This document shows positions 32,750 through 41,294 of a stretch of DNA of 64,000 nt, in pieces. The position numbers and the translations under genes were made by a program. Numbering within the stretch: the first letter of the stretch is position 1; each line of letters begins with the position of its first letter. The notes under the pieces were generated by a model, which was given only the letters and a program-made list of their open reading frames with translations, was not told where the DNA came from and searched no databases. Source of the DNA: Pedobacter polysacchareus (GTDB lineage: Bacteria > Bacteroidota > Bacteroidia > Sphingobacteriales > Sphingobacteriaceae); NCBI RefSeq assembly GCF_019802255.1, contig NZ_JAHYSS010000001.1, forward strand, positions 875,280-939,279, read 5' to 3'.

Positions 32750-35200
32750 TTAGAATCCGTAAGACAATCGGAATCCATGGTTGACTCTTTTATTGCCGTC
32801 ATAAGCAAAGCCGTAAGCGGCTCTAAAGATGAGGCGCTGCAGTCCGAAGTAAAACTCTGTATAGTTTCTTTTTAATGGCTGGCTCAGGTAACTTACCCCC
32901 ACCAGTTCTTCCAGTTTTAACTTACGAAGGATCGGTATTTTACTACTGAACCTTCCGGAGAAGTTATGTTCAAAATGAGCCTCGAAATATTCGCGGTCGG
33001 TACTGAACAGATAAAAATCCAGAAATAGGAATTTTCTCATATTCGGTACGCTAAACAAAGAATTGTTACCGCTGAAATGTTTAAACTCCGGATAATACAC
33101 CTGATTGTTATTTAGGAATTTACCAGCGCCAATCACAATGGAAGAGTAGCCCCATAGTCCGGAACTAATCCTGTTTTGAAAAATTTCAGCGGAGATGAGG
33201 TCAAAATCTACATCACTGCTCATGATACCCTTGATGCCTTTTTTATAGGATAAACTAAAGGTTGGGTATTTCGACTCCAGGTAGATTTTACGATCGGGCA
33301 TCGTCATATAATTTTGCCCAAATGTATATTTTAAAGAGGCATCAACACTGAAAGATTCATAGGTAGGGAACAAGGGGGTCTCTGTTTCAGGGGTGAAAGG
33401 ATTGTTGGACGTGAATTCCTCCGCTTTCAAATCTCTGATTTTAAAACTAGTGGTATTGACTAGGTTGTAGTTTTTGCTGTAATTTACTTTTAAACTACCC
33501 ATTAAACCATTGGCCAGCTCTCTCTCTGTTCCGATGTTTACAAATTCTTTCTTGTAAAATTTCGAGAAGTTGGTTTCAAAAAGGAGGGAGTTGAAGGAGT
33601 TTCCTATCAAACTCATACTGCCAAGATTGTTCAAATCGAAGATTCCAGATCCGCCGCTGGCAGTAATGCTGGCACGTTTAACCGCATCATAGTAATATGT
33701 TCCACTAATTGATGCAGTGAGTTCTTTGTTGGATAAGCCATAACGTACCTCTGGTCTGATTTGGTAATACTCACCATATTCCAGACGTTTCGTATATGTA
33801 ATACCATATCGCATCCCAAAACCTTCTACCGTATTGTAAAATAAAGCCGGTAAGATCGGGTCAAACCTTAAACTCTTTCTGTCGTAACGGTTGTTTAGGG
33901 TGTAACCACCAATCAATAGCTTAAACGGCCCCGGTTTATTATTCGCTTTTTCTACAGAATCCAGGTAATGTTTGGAAGTTTTTAAGGCAGCAAGGCTGTC
34001 TTTTCTGACGTAATCGCGACTTTCATCCTGGGTAAGAGGAATAGGCCTGTTATTTAACCAAAACAAAGAGTCTTTCTTGTTGACTGCCTTGGTGACTTTT
34101 AAAATCTCCCCGTTAAAGAAATTTTTAGGGAATTTAGGGTGGATATCATAGTTGCTGTACACCCCCACATAATAACCTTCAAATTTAAAGCCCAATACAT
34201 TCCCATTAAATTGGAAGTTGATATTGGAAGGCATGTAGGCCTGCTCGACTTTCAGGAATTGCTGGGAGATTTTTAGGGTGTCTATTAAATTGATGCCTGA
34301 ACTTTTGGTCAGGTATACATCCGCATTGACTAAATGCCAATTGTCATCAATAATATAAATGGTACCATGGAAAACAGGATCATGGTCTCTTTTAGGGATA
34401 ACTTCGATCTTGTTCACGGTTTTTCCGTTTTCAATCACCACACCCAATAATTTATATTTATAAAAAGAAAGGGCATTATCGGCGATAGGAGATACAAAAC
34501 CACGTGTGCTAAGTGTATTTTCAAGTAAAATGTTTTGATAGAAATTAATGATTAGATCTGAAGCTTTATTGAAACTGAAGGCATTGTTTCTGCCGGCTAC
34601 CTTGGAAGAAATCATTTCTTCATGTATTTTATCTGGCAGTTCGAAAGAGAACAAAGAAGTAGATTCTGACAAATAAAGGATTCCTTTTCTATTGGTATCC
34701 AGGTTCAGTGTTTTTTGAATGTCTCTGCCGAAGAATTTCTTTGGTGCACCTACAAGCTTTTGAACACCTTTAATGTAAACATCAGCGGTATAAGCCGGGA
34801 CTTCCCTGAGGTGCTGTTTTCTTTTTTTGATGGCCTGACGGATAATTTCGTAAGCAGGATCCTCTGCATTTCCATCAATGGTGACACCGGATAAGCTATA
34901 GGATTCCTGGGTTAAAATCACGTTTTCCAGGGTTTCTTCGCTAATGGTGATGTTTTTCTCTACCGCCTTATAACCAATCGCTTTGTAGACAATCGTAAAG
35001 CTGCCTTTATTTAAAGCAAGCGCATAAATACCATCTACATTTGCAGAAGTACCTTTTGTTGTGTTTTTGACATATACAGAAGCAAAAGGAACGACATCCC
35101 CATTTGTATCTTTAATATTCCCTTTTAATTTGAATTCCTGAGCAAACAGGGCGCTGGCTGCGACAAGTATCAGTAAAAGCGTAAGTTGGATTCTCTTCAT
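32750..35200 (-). CDS. DUF5686 outer-membrane protein with carboxypeptidase-like regulatory domain
   Basis: An 816-residue protein with a Sec signal ending near ALFAQ, a carboxypeptidase-regulatory-like domain at about 22-105 (FKLKGNIKDTNGDVVPFASVYV, GTSANVDGIYALALNKG), then the DUF5686 region beginning DPAYEIIRQAIKKRKQHLREVPAY and a C-terminal half rich in alternating aromatic strands (YYQIRPEVRYGLSNKELTASISGTYYYDA) that ends in Phe, as outer-membrane beta-barrels do. It may be an outer-membrane biogenesis or transport protein; the family has no settled function. Monocistronic by position. Confidence 0.85.
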   Translation of the reverse strand: MKRIQLTLLLILVAASALFAQEFKLKGNIKDTNGDVVPFASVYVKNTTKGTSANVDGIYALALNKGSFTIVYKAIGYKAVEKNITISEETLENVILTQESYSLSGVTIDGNAEDPAYEIIRQAIKKRKQHLREVPAYTADVYIKGVQKLVGAPKKFFGRDIQKTLNLDTNRKGILYLSESTSLFSFELPDKIHEEMISSKVAGRNNAFSFNKASDLIINFYQNILLENTLSTRGFVSPIADNALSFYKYKLLGVVIENGKTVNKIEVIPKRDHDPVFHGTIYIIDDNWHLVNADVYLTKSSGINLIDTLKISQQFLKVEQAYMPSNINFQFNGNVLGFKFEGYYVGVYSNYDIHPKFPKNFFNGEILKVTKAVNKKDSLFWLNNRPIPLTQDESRDYVRKDSLAALKTSKHYLDSVEKANNKPGPFKLLIGGYTLNNRYDRKSLRFDPILPALFYNTVEGFGMRYGITYTKRLEYGEYYQIRPEVRYGLSNKELTASISGTYYYDAVKRASITASGGSGIFDLNNLGSMSLIGNSFNSLLFETNFSKFYKKEFVNIGTERELANGLMGSLKVNYSKNYNLVNTTSFKIRDLKAEEFTSNNPFTPETETPLFPTYESFSVDASLKYTFGQNYMTMPDRKIYLESKYPTFSLSYKKGIKGIMSSDVDFDLISAEIFQNRISSGLWGYSSIVIGAGKFLNNNQVYYPEFKHFSGNNSLFSVPNMRKFLFLDFYLFSTDREYFEAHFEHNFSGRFSSKIPILRKLKLEELVGVSYLSQPLKRNYTEFYFGLQRLIFRAAYGFAYDGNKRVNHGFRLSYGF

Positions 35201-35311
35201 AAATGGATTAATGCCTAAATATCGGATATGTATTCCTAGTTAACAGCAAATTTTTGTTAAAGTTTGTTAATGGGTATTGCACAAGGTTGTTCAGGTAAGA
35301 CGATATTTTTA

Positions 35312-35319
35312 TAACTTTG
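35312..35319 (+). promoter_or_regulatory. -7 element of kbl
   Basis: TAACTTTG, exact match to TAnnTTTG, 22 nt upstream of the kbl start; a TTG at 35287-35289 lies 22 nt further up, close to the usual -33 spacing. Confidence 0.6.
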
Positions 35320-35341
35320 GTTGCAACAAGCAAATAATAGT

Positions 35342-36529
35342 ATGTATAAAACATTACAACCTGTTCTTCAACAAGAATTGGAGCAAATAGAAAAAGACGG
35401 TTTATTTAAACGTGAACGTGTGATTGTTACCCCACAAGGTGCAGATATCAAAATTAGTACTGGCCAAGAAGTAATCAACTTCTGTGCTAATAACTACTTA
35501 GGTTTATCTTCTGATCCACGTGTAACGGAGGCAGCTAAGAAAGCCATCGATAAATATGGCTACGGAATGTCTTCAGTACGTTTCATCTGTGGTACTCAGG
35601 ATGTACATAAAGAGCTGGAAGAGAAATTATCTAAATTCTTAGGTACACAAGATACCATTTTATATGCTGCGGCTTTTGATGCAAATGGTGGTGTTTTTGA
35701 ACCTTTGCTAAATGATCAGGATGCCATCATCTCTGATGAATTGAACCACGCTTCTATTATTGACGGGGTACGTTTATGTAAAGCAAAACGTTTCAGGTAT
35801 AAAAATGCGGATATGGCTGATCTGGAAGCACAATTAATTGCTGCTAAAGATGCAAGACACCGTATCATCGTGACTGATGGTGCTTTTTCTATGGACGGAG
35901 TGATCGCTCCATTGGATAAAATCTGTGATTTAGCAGATAAATATGAAGCATTGGTGATGATTGATGAATCACACTGTACAGGTTTTATCGGAAAAACTGG
36001 TCGTGGAACACACGAGCATTTTAACGTGATGGACAGAGTAGACATCATTACAGGTACCTTAGGTAAGGCTTTGGGTGGTGCATCCGGAGGATTTACTGCT
36101 GGTAAAAAAGAAATTATTGACATGTTACGTCAGCGTTCACGTCCATATTTATTCTCTAACACTTTGGCTCCGGCAATTGCTGGTGCTTCTGTTGCAGTAT
36201 TAGATATGTTAAGTGAAACCACTGATTTAAGAGATAAATTAGAAAGCAACACGGTTTATTTCCGTAAGAAAATGACTGAAGCTGGTTTCGATATCAAAGA
36301 AGGTGTTCACCCAATTGTTCCGGTGATGCTTTATGATGCAAAATTAGCACAGGAATTTGCTGCTAAAATGCTCGAAGAAGGCATTTATGTAGTTGGTTTT
36401 TACTATCCGGTAGTAGCGCAGGGCAAGGCGAGAATCCGCGTACAGCTTTCTGCTGCTCATGAGCAACACCATTTAGATAAAGCAATTGCAGCATTTACCA
36501 AAGTAGGTAAAGCACTTGGTGTGATCTAA
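35342..36529 (+). CDS. kbl: Glycine C-acetyltransferase (2-amino-3-ketobutyrate CoA ligase)
   Basis: A 395-residue alpha-oxoamine synthase. Start taken at ATG 35342 ([16 protein letters not shown]); a TTG at 35321 would overlap the promoter. Diagnostic parts are [36 protein letters not shown], the PLP region [29 protein letters not shown] and the PLP lysine in [13 protein letters not shown]. It splits 2-amino-3-ketobutyrate with CoA into glycine and acetyl-CoA, completing the pathway begun by the threonine dehydrogenase at 9644-10594. The two genes are about 25 kb apart rather than in one operon. Confidence 0.95.
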   Translation: MYKTLQPVLQQELEQIEKDGLFKRERVIVTPQGADIKISTGQEVINFCANNYLGLSSDPRVTEAAKKAIDKYGYGMSSVRFICGTQDVHKELEEKLSKFLGTQDTILYAAAFDANGGVFEPLLNDQDAIISDELNHASIIDGVRLCKAKRFRYKNADMADLEAQLIAAKDARHRIIVTDGAFSMDGVIAPLDKICDLADKYEALVMIDESHCTGFIGKTGRGTHEHFNVMDRVDIITGTLGKALGGASGGFTAGKKEIIDMLRQRSRPYLFSNTLAPAIAGASVAVLDMLSETTDLRDKLESNTVYFRKKMTEAGFDIKEGVHPIVPVMLYDAKLAQEFAAKMLEEGIYVVGFYYPVVAQGKARIRVQLSAAHEQHHLDKAIAAFTKVGKALGVI

Positions 36530-36537
36530 AACATTAA

Positions 36538-36593
36538 CGCTGAGTCCAATTTCTACTCGGACATCACGTTCAAGTTGATTTTTGGACTCAGCG
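36538..36593 (+). terminator. Long-loop inverted repeat between kbl and pheS
   Basis: Perfect 12-bp arms, CGCTGAGTCCAA (36538-36549) and TTGGACTCAGCG (36582-36593), with a 32-nt spacer. It lies after the kbl stop and before the pheS -7 element, so it probably ends or protects the kbl transcript; the lack of a T run makes this uncertain. Confidence 0.4.
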
Positions 36594-36620
36594 ATTATAA
36601 AAATATTATATAAATAGCTG

Positions 36621-36628
36621 TATATTTG
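36621..36628 (+). promoter_or_regulatory. -7 element of pheS
   Basis: TATATTTG, exact match to TAnnTTTG, only 5 nt before the pheS ATG, which predicts a nearly leaderless mRNA. Confidence 0.6.
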
Positions 36629-36633
36629 GCCTC

Positions 36634-37671
36634 ATGTTACAAGAGAAGATAACACAATATACAGCTGAAATAAATGCGTTTTCTACGGATAACGCGGATG
36701 AATTAGAGCAATTCCGAATCAAGTTCCTTGGTACAAAAGGAATCATCAAAGATATTTTCGATGAGTTTAAGGCGGTTTCACCTGAGGAAAAAAGAGTCCT
36801 GGGTAAAGTTTTAAATGAGTTTAAGCAATTAGCGGAAGCTAAATATCAAATGCTTAAAGATCAAACTGAAGTAGCCGATACGACTAAGGATCTGGGTTTA
36901 GATCTGACCTTACCTGGTGAAGGTTTTGAAATTGGTGCCCGTCATCCACTGGCATTGGTGAGAAGAGAGATCGTCGAAATTTTTAACAAATTAGGTTTTA
37001 TTGTAGCTGAAGGTCCCGAGATTGAGGACGATTGGCATAACTTCTCTGCACTAAATTTTCCTGAAGAGCATCCAGCACGTGATATGCAGGATACTTTCTT
37101 TATTAAGAAAGGTGGAGAAAAGGGAGATATCGCTTTGCGTACCCATACCTCTTCCGTTCAGGTGAGAATGATGGAAGAAGGAAAACCACCGTTCAGAGCG
37201 ATTATGCCAGGCCGTGTATATCGTAATGAAGCAATTTCGGCAAGAGCACACTGTTTCTTCCACCAGATAGAAGGTTTGTATGTGGATGAAAATGTTTCCT
37301 TCGCAGATTTAAAACAAACGTTATTCTATTTTGTACAGGAATTGTATGGTGAAGGTACAAAAGTTCGTTTCCGTCCTTCTTATTTCCCTTTTACAGAGCC
37401 TTCTGCTGAGATGGATATTTCTTGTACCATTTGTAAAGGTGCCGGATGTCAGCTGTGTAAGCAAAGTGGTTGGGTAGAGATTCTCGGCTGCGGTATGGTA
37501 GATCCGAATGTATTGGAAAACTGTGGCATCGATTCAAAGAAATTTAGCGGTTTCGCTTTCGGAATGGGAATTGAACGTGTAGCTAACCTGAAATTTGAAA
37601 TCAAAGATTTGAGGTTGTTCTCTGAGAATGACGCTCGCTTTTTGAAACAATATAAAACATCGTTGATATAA
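36634..37671 (+). CDS. pheS: Phenylalanine-tRNA ligase alpha subunit
   Basis: A 345-residue PheS. The N-terminal coiled coil runs LQEKITQYTAEINAFSTDN to about residue 90 (FRIKFLGTKGIIKDIF), followed by the class II catalytic core: GFIVAEGPEIEDDWHNFSALNFPEEHPARDMQDTFF, LRTHTSSVQVRMM, motif 2 PGRVYRNEAISARAHCFFHQIEG and motif 3 FGMGIERVANLKF. It charges tRNA-Phe together with PheT, which is not next to it. The start is fixed by the conserved N-terminus. Five bp downstream begins a small lipoprotein gene. Confidence 0.97.
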   Translation: MLQEKITQYTAEINAFSTDNADELEQFRIKFLGTKGIIKDIFDEFKAVSPEEKRVLGKVLNEFKQLAEAKYQMLKDQTEVADTTKDLGLDLTLPGEGFEIGARHPLALVRREIVEIFNKLGFIVAEGPEIEDDWHNFSALNFPEEHPARDMQDTFFIKKGGEKGDIALRTHTSSVQVRMMEEGKPPFRAIMPGRVYRNEAISARAHCFFHQIEGLYVDENVSFADLKQTLFYFVQELYGEGTKVRFRPSYFPFTEPSAEMDISCTICKGAGCQLCKQSGWVEILGCGMVDPNVLENCGIDSKKFSGFAFGMGIERVANLKFEIKDLRLFSENDARFLKQYKTSLI

Positions 37672-37676
37672 CTTAA

Positions 37677-38090
37677 ATGATTAAAAAGATAACCTGCGCA
37701 TTTGTAGTTTTACTGCTCTTTATAGGTTGTGGGAAGGATGAAGGAATGTACATTCCTAATGTCCTTGTCAACTTCCAGATCACAGAAGCAGAGTTTAGCA
37801 TCAAAGCAACGGACAATATCTTATTAGTCGACAATCAGGGAGTTGCAGGTTTGATGATCATTAAACTTGCTCCTAGCAGCTATGTGGCCTTTGATCGCTG
37901 TAGTTCAGTAAATCCTGAACAGCGCTGTAAAGTAGTTCCGGATGATAATTTGATTACGGCAACTGATCCATGCAGCGGTGCTAAATTTTTACTGCTTGAC
38001 GGCAGTCCGCAGAAAGCGCCGGCTGTACGTTATTTAAAGGTATATCGCACCTCTGTTGGAAGCGGTGGAAGGATAAATGTATCTAATTGA
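37677..38090 (+). CDS. Small lipoprotein with degenerate Rieske-like fold
   Basis: A 137-residue lipoprotein, lipobox FIGC (Cys18). I do not know a named family, but residues 70-125 resemble a Rieske domain: Cys75 and Cys84 sit where box I (CTHxGC) would be, and Asp97-Pro98-Cys99-Ser100-Gly101 where box II (CPCHG) would be, followed by FLLLDGSPQKAPAVRYLKVY, which matches the usual strand after box II. Both ligand His and one ligand Cys are replaced (Ser77, Asp97, Ser100), while the structural disulfide pair (Cys84-Cys99) remains. It would not hold a 2Fe-2S cluster. It lies 5 bp after pheS, and its stop overlaps the TetR gene start. Confidence 0.7.
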   Translation: MIKKITCAFVVLLLFIGCGKDEGMYIPNVLVNFQITEAEFSIKATDNILLVDNQGVAGLMIIKLAPSSYVAFDRCSSVNPEQRCKVVPDDNLITATDPCSGAKFLLLDGSPQKAPAVRYLKVYRTSVGSGGRINVSN

Positions 38091-38665
38091 TGGAACCAGA
38101 GAAAATAAAAGAAAGCATAATCAGGGCTGCAAAGGAGTTATTCAGAAAATATGGTTATCACAAAACAAGTGTTAACGAAATTGCGAAAAAAGCCAGAATT
38201 GCTAAAGCTACCATATATAAGTATTTCGAGAGTAAAGAACAGGTTTTAGATGCAATCTTAATGGATTATCTGGATTTAAACCTCCATGAAATCCTAAAGA
38301 ATAAAGCACAGTTTTCTAATGAAGAAGAGCATTTGACGGCATTGGTGATGAAAACCTGCAGGCTAACCTATACTGTTTGTAATGAATTTATTGGCTGGGA
38401 CTTTGTAAGGGAGAACGCGAATTCTCAAGAGTTTTTAAAACACTTGTCGGATCAATTAGAATCTCTATTGCTGTCTGCTTACCTGGAACTGGATCATTTC
38501 AAAAATAATCCTTCACGTAAAGAAGGGCTGGCTTTCTTATTGAAAGCAAGTAAAAGCATCGTGTTTTCATTTGCCTTTACTTCAGTAAGTGATTCTGATG
38601 TGAGAAAGAACTTTGTCAGTTTCCAAAAAGAACTGCTGCCTTTTCTGGTAAAAGCAGCACTGTAA
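38090..38665 (+). CDS. TetR/AcrR family transcriptional regulator
   Basis: A 191-residue repressor. Start at ATG 38090, which overlaps the previous stop (TGATG). The N-terminal helix-turn-helix reads IIRAAKELFRKYGYHKTSVNEIAKKARIAKATIYKYFESKEQVLDAIL (about 8-56), a textbook TetR domain. The C-terminal ligand domain is helical with no recognised effector. Coupling to pheS and the small lipoprotein suggests one transcript; a strong terminator follows. The target is unknown. Confidence 0.92.
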   Translation: MEPEKIKESIIRAAKELFRKYGYHKTSVNEIAKKARIAKATIYKYFESKEQVLDAILMDYLDLNLHEILKNKAQFSNEEEHLTALVMKTCRLTYTVCNEFIGWDFVRENANSQEFLKHLSDQLESLLLSAYLELDHFKNNPSRKEGLAFLLKASKSIVFSFAFTSVSDSDVRKNFVSFQKELLPFLVKAAL

Positions 38666-38693
38666 ACTATTGGGAATTTTCCATGATATTGAA

Positions 38694-38723
38694 AACCTCC
38701 TGAAAGCTCAGGAGGTTTTTTTT
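38694..38723 (+). terminator. Terminator after the TetR gene
   Basis: Perfect 10-bp stem, AACCTCCTGA (38694-38703) and TCAGGAGGTT (38708-38717), 4-nt loop, followed by six further T. Confidence 0.92.
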
Positions 38724-39016
38724 GCAGTAAAATTGTAAATTCTACTTGAATTCGAGCATCATTTTGCTAAAAGGGGAGGAGGAATACTACAATAAGTCCG
38801 ATCTCTTCCCGACCAGTACCCGACCACTATCCCATTTGTTAATTCAATTGCTGAATATTAGTATTCAGCAATTGCAGGATGATCCTAAATCTTAAAATAA
38901 ATTGCTTTAATCCATACACCAAACCTTAAAACAATCTTTACAAATTGATAACGTATACCGTATTGGTATTCGGTACAGAAATGCTTAACTTAGCGAAGTT
39001 ATCAACTTGTAAGACA
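38724..39016. other. Non-coding stretch with tandem repeat and palindrome
   Basis: No convincing gene. It contains two tandem 11-bp units, CCCGACCAGTA (38808-38818) and CCCGACCACTA (38819-38829), with a decayed third start; a perfect 13-bp inverted repeat, CAATTGCTGAATA (38845-38857) with TATTCAGCAATTG (38862-38874); and a possible promoter, TTG (38963-38965), 20-nt spacer, TAACTTAG (38986-38993), before a short ORF. Confidence 0.6.
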
Positions 39017-39127
39017 ATGAGTAAAGAGGTTTTAGAGATTTCTGTTTTGGTTGATGAGAAGTTTGATATGAGCTTTGACCTGGTTGAAGGCATCTTTGGT
39101 TTTATCCTTCGTGTTTTTGATAAGTAA
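39017..39127 (+). CDS. Possible 36-residue amphipathic peptide
   Basis: Short frame starting MSKEVLEISVLVDEK and ending GFILRVFDK. The second half, MSFDLVEGIFGFILRVFDK, would form an amphipathic helix. A TTG-N20-TAACTTAG promoter-like arrangement ends 23 nt upstream. It has no recognised family, and an antisense frame of 109 residues (38938-39267) covers it, so coding is uncertain. Confidence 0.3.
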   Translation: MSKEVLEISVLVDEKFDMSFDLVEGIFGFILRVFDK

Positions 39128-39290
39128 AAGATAATATTGAGTTTTCTTGTTGAATAGGCTTTAAAAGCCTCATAGAAATCCCTATGTCCTGAAATTCCGT
39201 TTTTGCTTCCTGACCATTCCCGCTGCTTAATTAAGAACAGATCTACCTGATCATCATTGAAAAACATTTACAACGCAATGAAAAAAAACT

Positions 39291-39298
39291 TAAATTTG
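39291..39298 (+). promoter_or_regulatory. -7 element of rlmD
   Basis: TAAATTTG, exact match to TAnnTTTG, 7 nt before the rlmD ATG; predicts an almost leaderless transcript. Confidence 0.55.
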
Positions 39299-39305
39299 CG
39301 GCATA

Positions 39306-40814
39306 ATGAGTAGAAATAGAAAATCCGGAACGGTAACCATTATCCCCAATTTAAGTATTATTGATATTGCCGAAGAAGGCAAGGGAGTAGGTAAAGCAGA
39401 TGAGTTAGTGATATTTGTGGATAAAGCCGTACCTGGCGATGTCGTTGATGTTCGTATCGTAAAAAAGAAAAAGAATTTCGCTGAGGCCGTAATTGAGGCT
39501 ATACATGTAAAATCTGAGTTGAGAACAGAGGCATTTTGCCAGCATTTTGGTACTTGTGGTGGCTGTAAATGGCAGCACATGGACTATAGTGCCCAATTGA
39601 CATTTAAACAGAAAAATGTAGAAGCCGCTTTGCAAAGACTGGCTAAAATTGATATCTCCGCTATGGAGCCGATTTTAGGATCAGCAGAGAACAAATACTA
39701 TAGAAACAAATTAGAATATACCTTTTCAAATAAACGCTGGTTAAATAAGGCAGATATGCCGGTAATTGCAGATGTTGAAGTTCCAGTTGATGAAAATGCT
39801 GCAGTTGAAGAAATAGCTGCTCCTGAAAAGGCAGAAATGGAAATGAATGCTTTAGGTTTCCACGTTCCCCTGCGTTTTGACAAAATATTAGACATTGAGC
39901 ATTGCTATTTACAGGCAGAACCTTCTAATACTTTAAGAAATAAAGTGAGAAGTTATGCTTTGGAAAATGGAATTAGCTTCTATGATCTGCGTAACCATGA
40001 AGGTGCTTTAAGAAACCTGATCATCCGTACTTCCTCTACAGGTGAGGTGATGGTAGTGGTGGTGTTCGCTTATGTGGAACAAGTACAGGTGGATGGTATG
40101 ATGGAATACCTGAAAGTTAACTTCCCGGAGGTGACTTCTCTTTTATACATCATCAACCAAAAGAAAAATGATACCATTTTCGATCAGGAAGTCATTACTT
40201 ACGCAGGTAGAGATCACATATTTGAAGAAATGAACGGACTGAAATTTAAAATCGGTGCAAAGTCATTCTATCAGACAAACTCTATGCAAGCCCTGGAATT
40301 GTATAAGATTACTAAAGAATTTGCTGGTTTCAGTGGAGATGAATTGGTTTACGATTTATATACAGGTGCAGGAACGATTGCCAACTTTGTTGCAGGTAGC
40401 GTAAAGCAGGTCATTGGTGTTGAATATGTGCCTACTGCAATTGAAGATGCTAAATTCAACTCGAATTTAAATGGAATCAACAATACCACCTTTTACGCTG
40501 GTGATATGAAAGATATTTTAACAACTGATTTTATTGCAGCACATGGTAAACCTGATGTGGTGATCACAGATCCACCAAGAGCAGGGATGCATGCAGATGT
40601 AGTGGCTCGATTGTTAGAGATGGAAGCAGAAAAAATCGTGTATGTGAGCTGTAATGCGGCTACCCAGGCAAGAGATTTAGCGCTGTTAAAAGAGAAATAT
40701 GAGGTAATACGCATCAAGCCTGTAGATATGTTCCCACATACACAGCATGTTGAAAACGTTGTATTATTAAAATTTACCGGTCTGACTACTGTGGAAGTAG
40801 CGGATGCTAATTAG
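39306..40814 (+). CDS. rlmD: 23S rRNA (uracil-5-)-methyltransferase RlmD/RumA
   Basis: A 502-residue RumA-family methyltransferase. N-terminal TRAM domain at about 10-70 (IIDIAEEGKGVGKADELVIFVDKAVPGD), Fe-S cysteines Cys78, Cys84 and Cys87 (FCQHFGTCGGCKWQ) with a fourth probably in DIEHCYLQ, SAM-binding VYDLYTGAGTIANF, ITDPPRAG and the catalytic Cys in IVYVSCNAATQARD. An acidic/Ala-rich insert at about 150-178 (PVDENAAVEEIAAPEKAEME) makes it longer than the about 430-residue E. coli enzyme. It methylates a uridine in 23S rRNA; the exact position is not readable from sequence. The next gene begins 6 bp later. Confidence 0.92.
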   Translation: MSRNRKSGTVTIIPNLSIIDIAEEGKGVGKADELVIFVDKAVPGDVVDVRIVKKKKNFAEAVIEAIHVKSELRTEAFCQHFGTCGGCKWQHMDYSAQLTFKQKNVEAALQRLAKIDISAMEPILGSAENKYYRNKLEYTFSNKRWLNKADMPVIADVEVPVDENAAVEEIAAPEKAEMEMNALGFHVPLRFDKILDIEHCYLQAEPSNTLRNKVRSYALENGISFYDLRNHEGALRNLIIRTSSTGEVMVVVVFAYVEQVQVDGMMEYLKVNFPEVTSLLYIINQKKNDTIFDQEVITYAGRDHIFEEMNGLKFKIGAKSFYQTNSMQALELYKITKEFAGFSGDELVYDLYTGAGTIANFVAGSVKQVIGVEYVPTAIEDAKFNSNLNGINNTTFYAGDMKDILTTDFIAAHGKPDVVITDPPRAGMHADVVARLLEMEAEKIVYVSCNAATQARDLALLKEKYEVIRIKPVDMFPHTQHVENVVLLKFTGLTTVEVADAN

Positions 40815-40820
40815 ATAAAA

Positions 40821-41228
40821 ATGGATATTGAAGAGTTGTTGCCTCTGCAGGACCCTGAAGAAGGTAAAAAAGAGGATAAAAAGAAAGTAAGTCCATTGGT
40901 GAGTTTAGAAAAGGACCTGGAATTGTATTCAGATTCGATCAAAGAGGTGTCCATTGCGATCCTTAATGAGGGGATTTCTACACATCCAATCTTTGTTGCG
41001 CACCAGCATACCGTATCAATAGGAGAGATGATCCTGGACAGAACGGAGTTAAATACCGACTGGACCATTCAGGCTTCCACTTTAGATGAGTTCGTGCAAA
41101 AAGGGATTATCAACCCTGAGAAGAAAGCACTATTCTTGAAAAGCTATAAAAAACCACAAGAATTTATGTGTGTATTTGTGATTGTTCCGGAAGGAGCAAA
41201 CTTCATTTATTACCCATATAAGAAATAA
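40821..41228 (+). CDS. Small Bacteroidota protein of unknown function
   Basis: A 135-residue soluble protein I cannot assign. It starts MDIEELLPLQDPEEGKKEDKKKVS, a charged disordered lead, then a compact domain with SIKEVSIAILNEGISTHPIFVAHQHTVSIG and ends EFMCVFVIVPEGANFIYYPYKK. No signal peptide or membrane segment. It follows rlmD by 6 bp, probably in one transcript. Confidence 0.8.
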   Translation: MDIEELLPLQDPEEGKKEDKKKVSPLVSLEKDLELYSDSIKEVSIAILNEGISTHPIFVAHQHTVSIGEMILDRTELNTDWTIQASTLDEFVQKGIINPEKKALFLKSYKKPQEFMCVFVIVPEGANFIYYPYKK

Positions 41229-41241
41229 AAGACCATAAAAA

Positions 41242-41271
41242 ATCCCTACCAGGTATTACCTGTGTAGGGAT
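41242..41271 (-). terminator. Terminator between convergent genes
   Basis: Stem ATCCCTAC (41242-41249) with GTAGGGAT (41264-41271), extended inside by AGGT/ACCT; an outer GACCAT/ATGGTC pair (41231-41236 and 41285-41290) can lengthen it. On the minus strand it is followed by TTTTTTAT, so it mainly serves the DUF2807 gene. Confidence 0.75.
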
Positions 41272-41294
41272 AAACTAAAAACTAATGGTCTAAA

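Noticed and set aside
39156..39170. Hairpin AGGCTTT/AAAGCCT as terminator
   Set aside because: 7-bp stem, one-base loop and no T run; too small and wrongly shaped for termination.
38938..39267. Minus-strand open frame of 109 codons
   Set aside because: Ser/Thr/Lys-rich low-complexity product, no promoter match, no known family; the opposite strand has the better small-ORF case.
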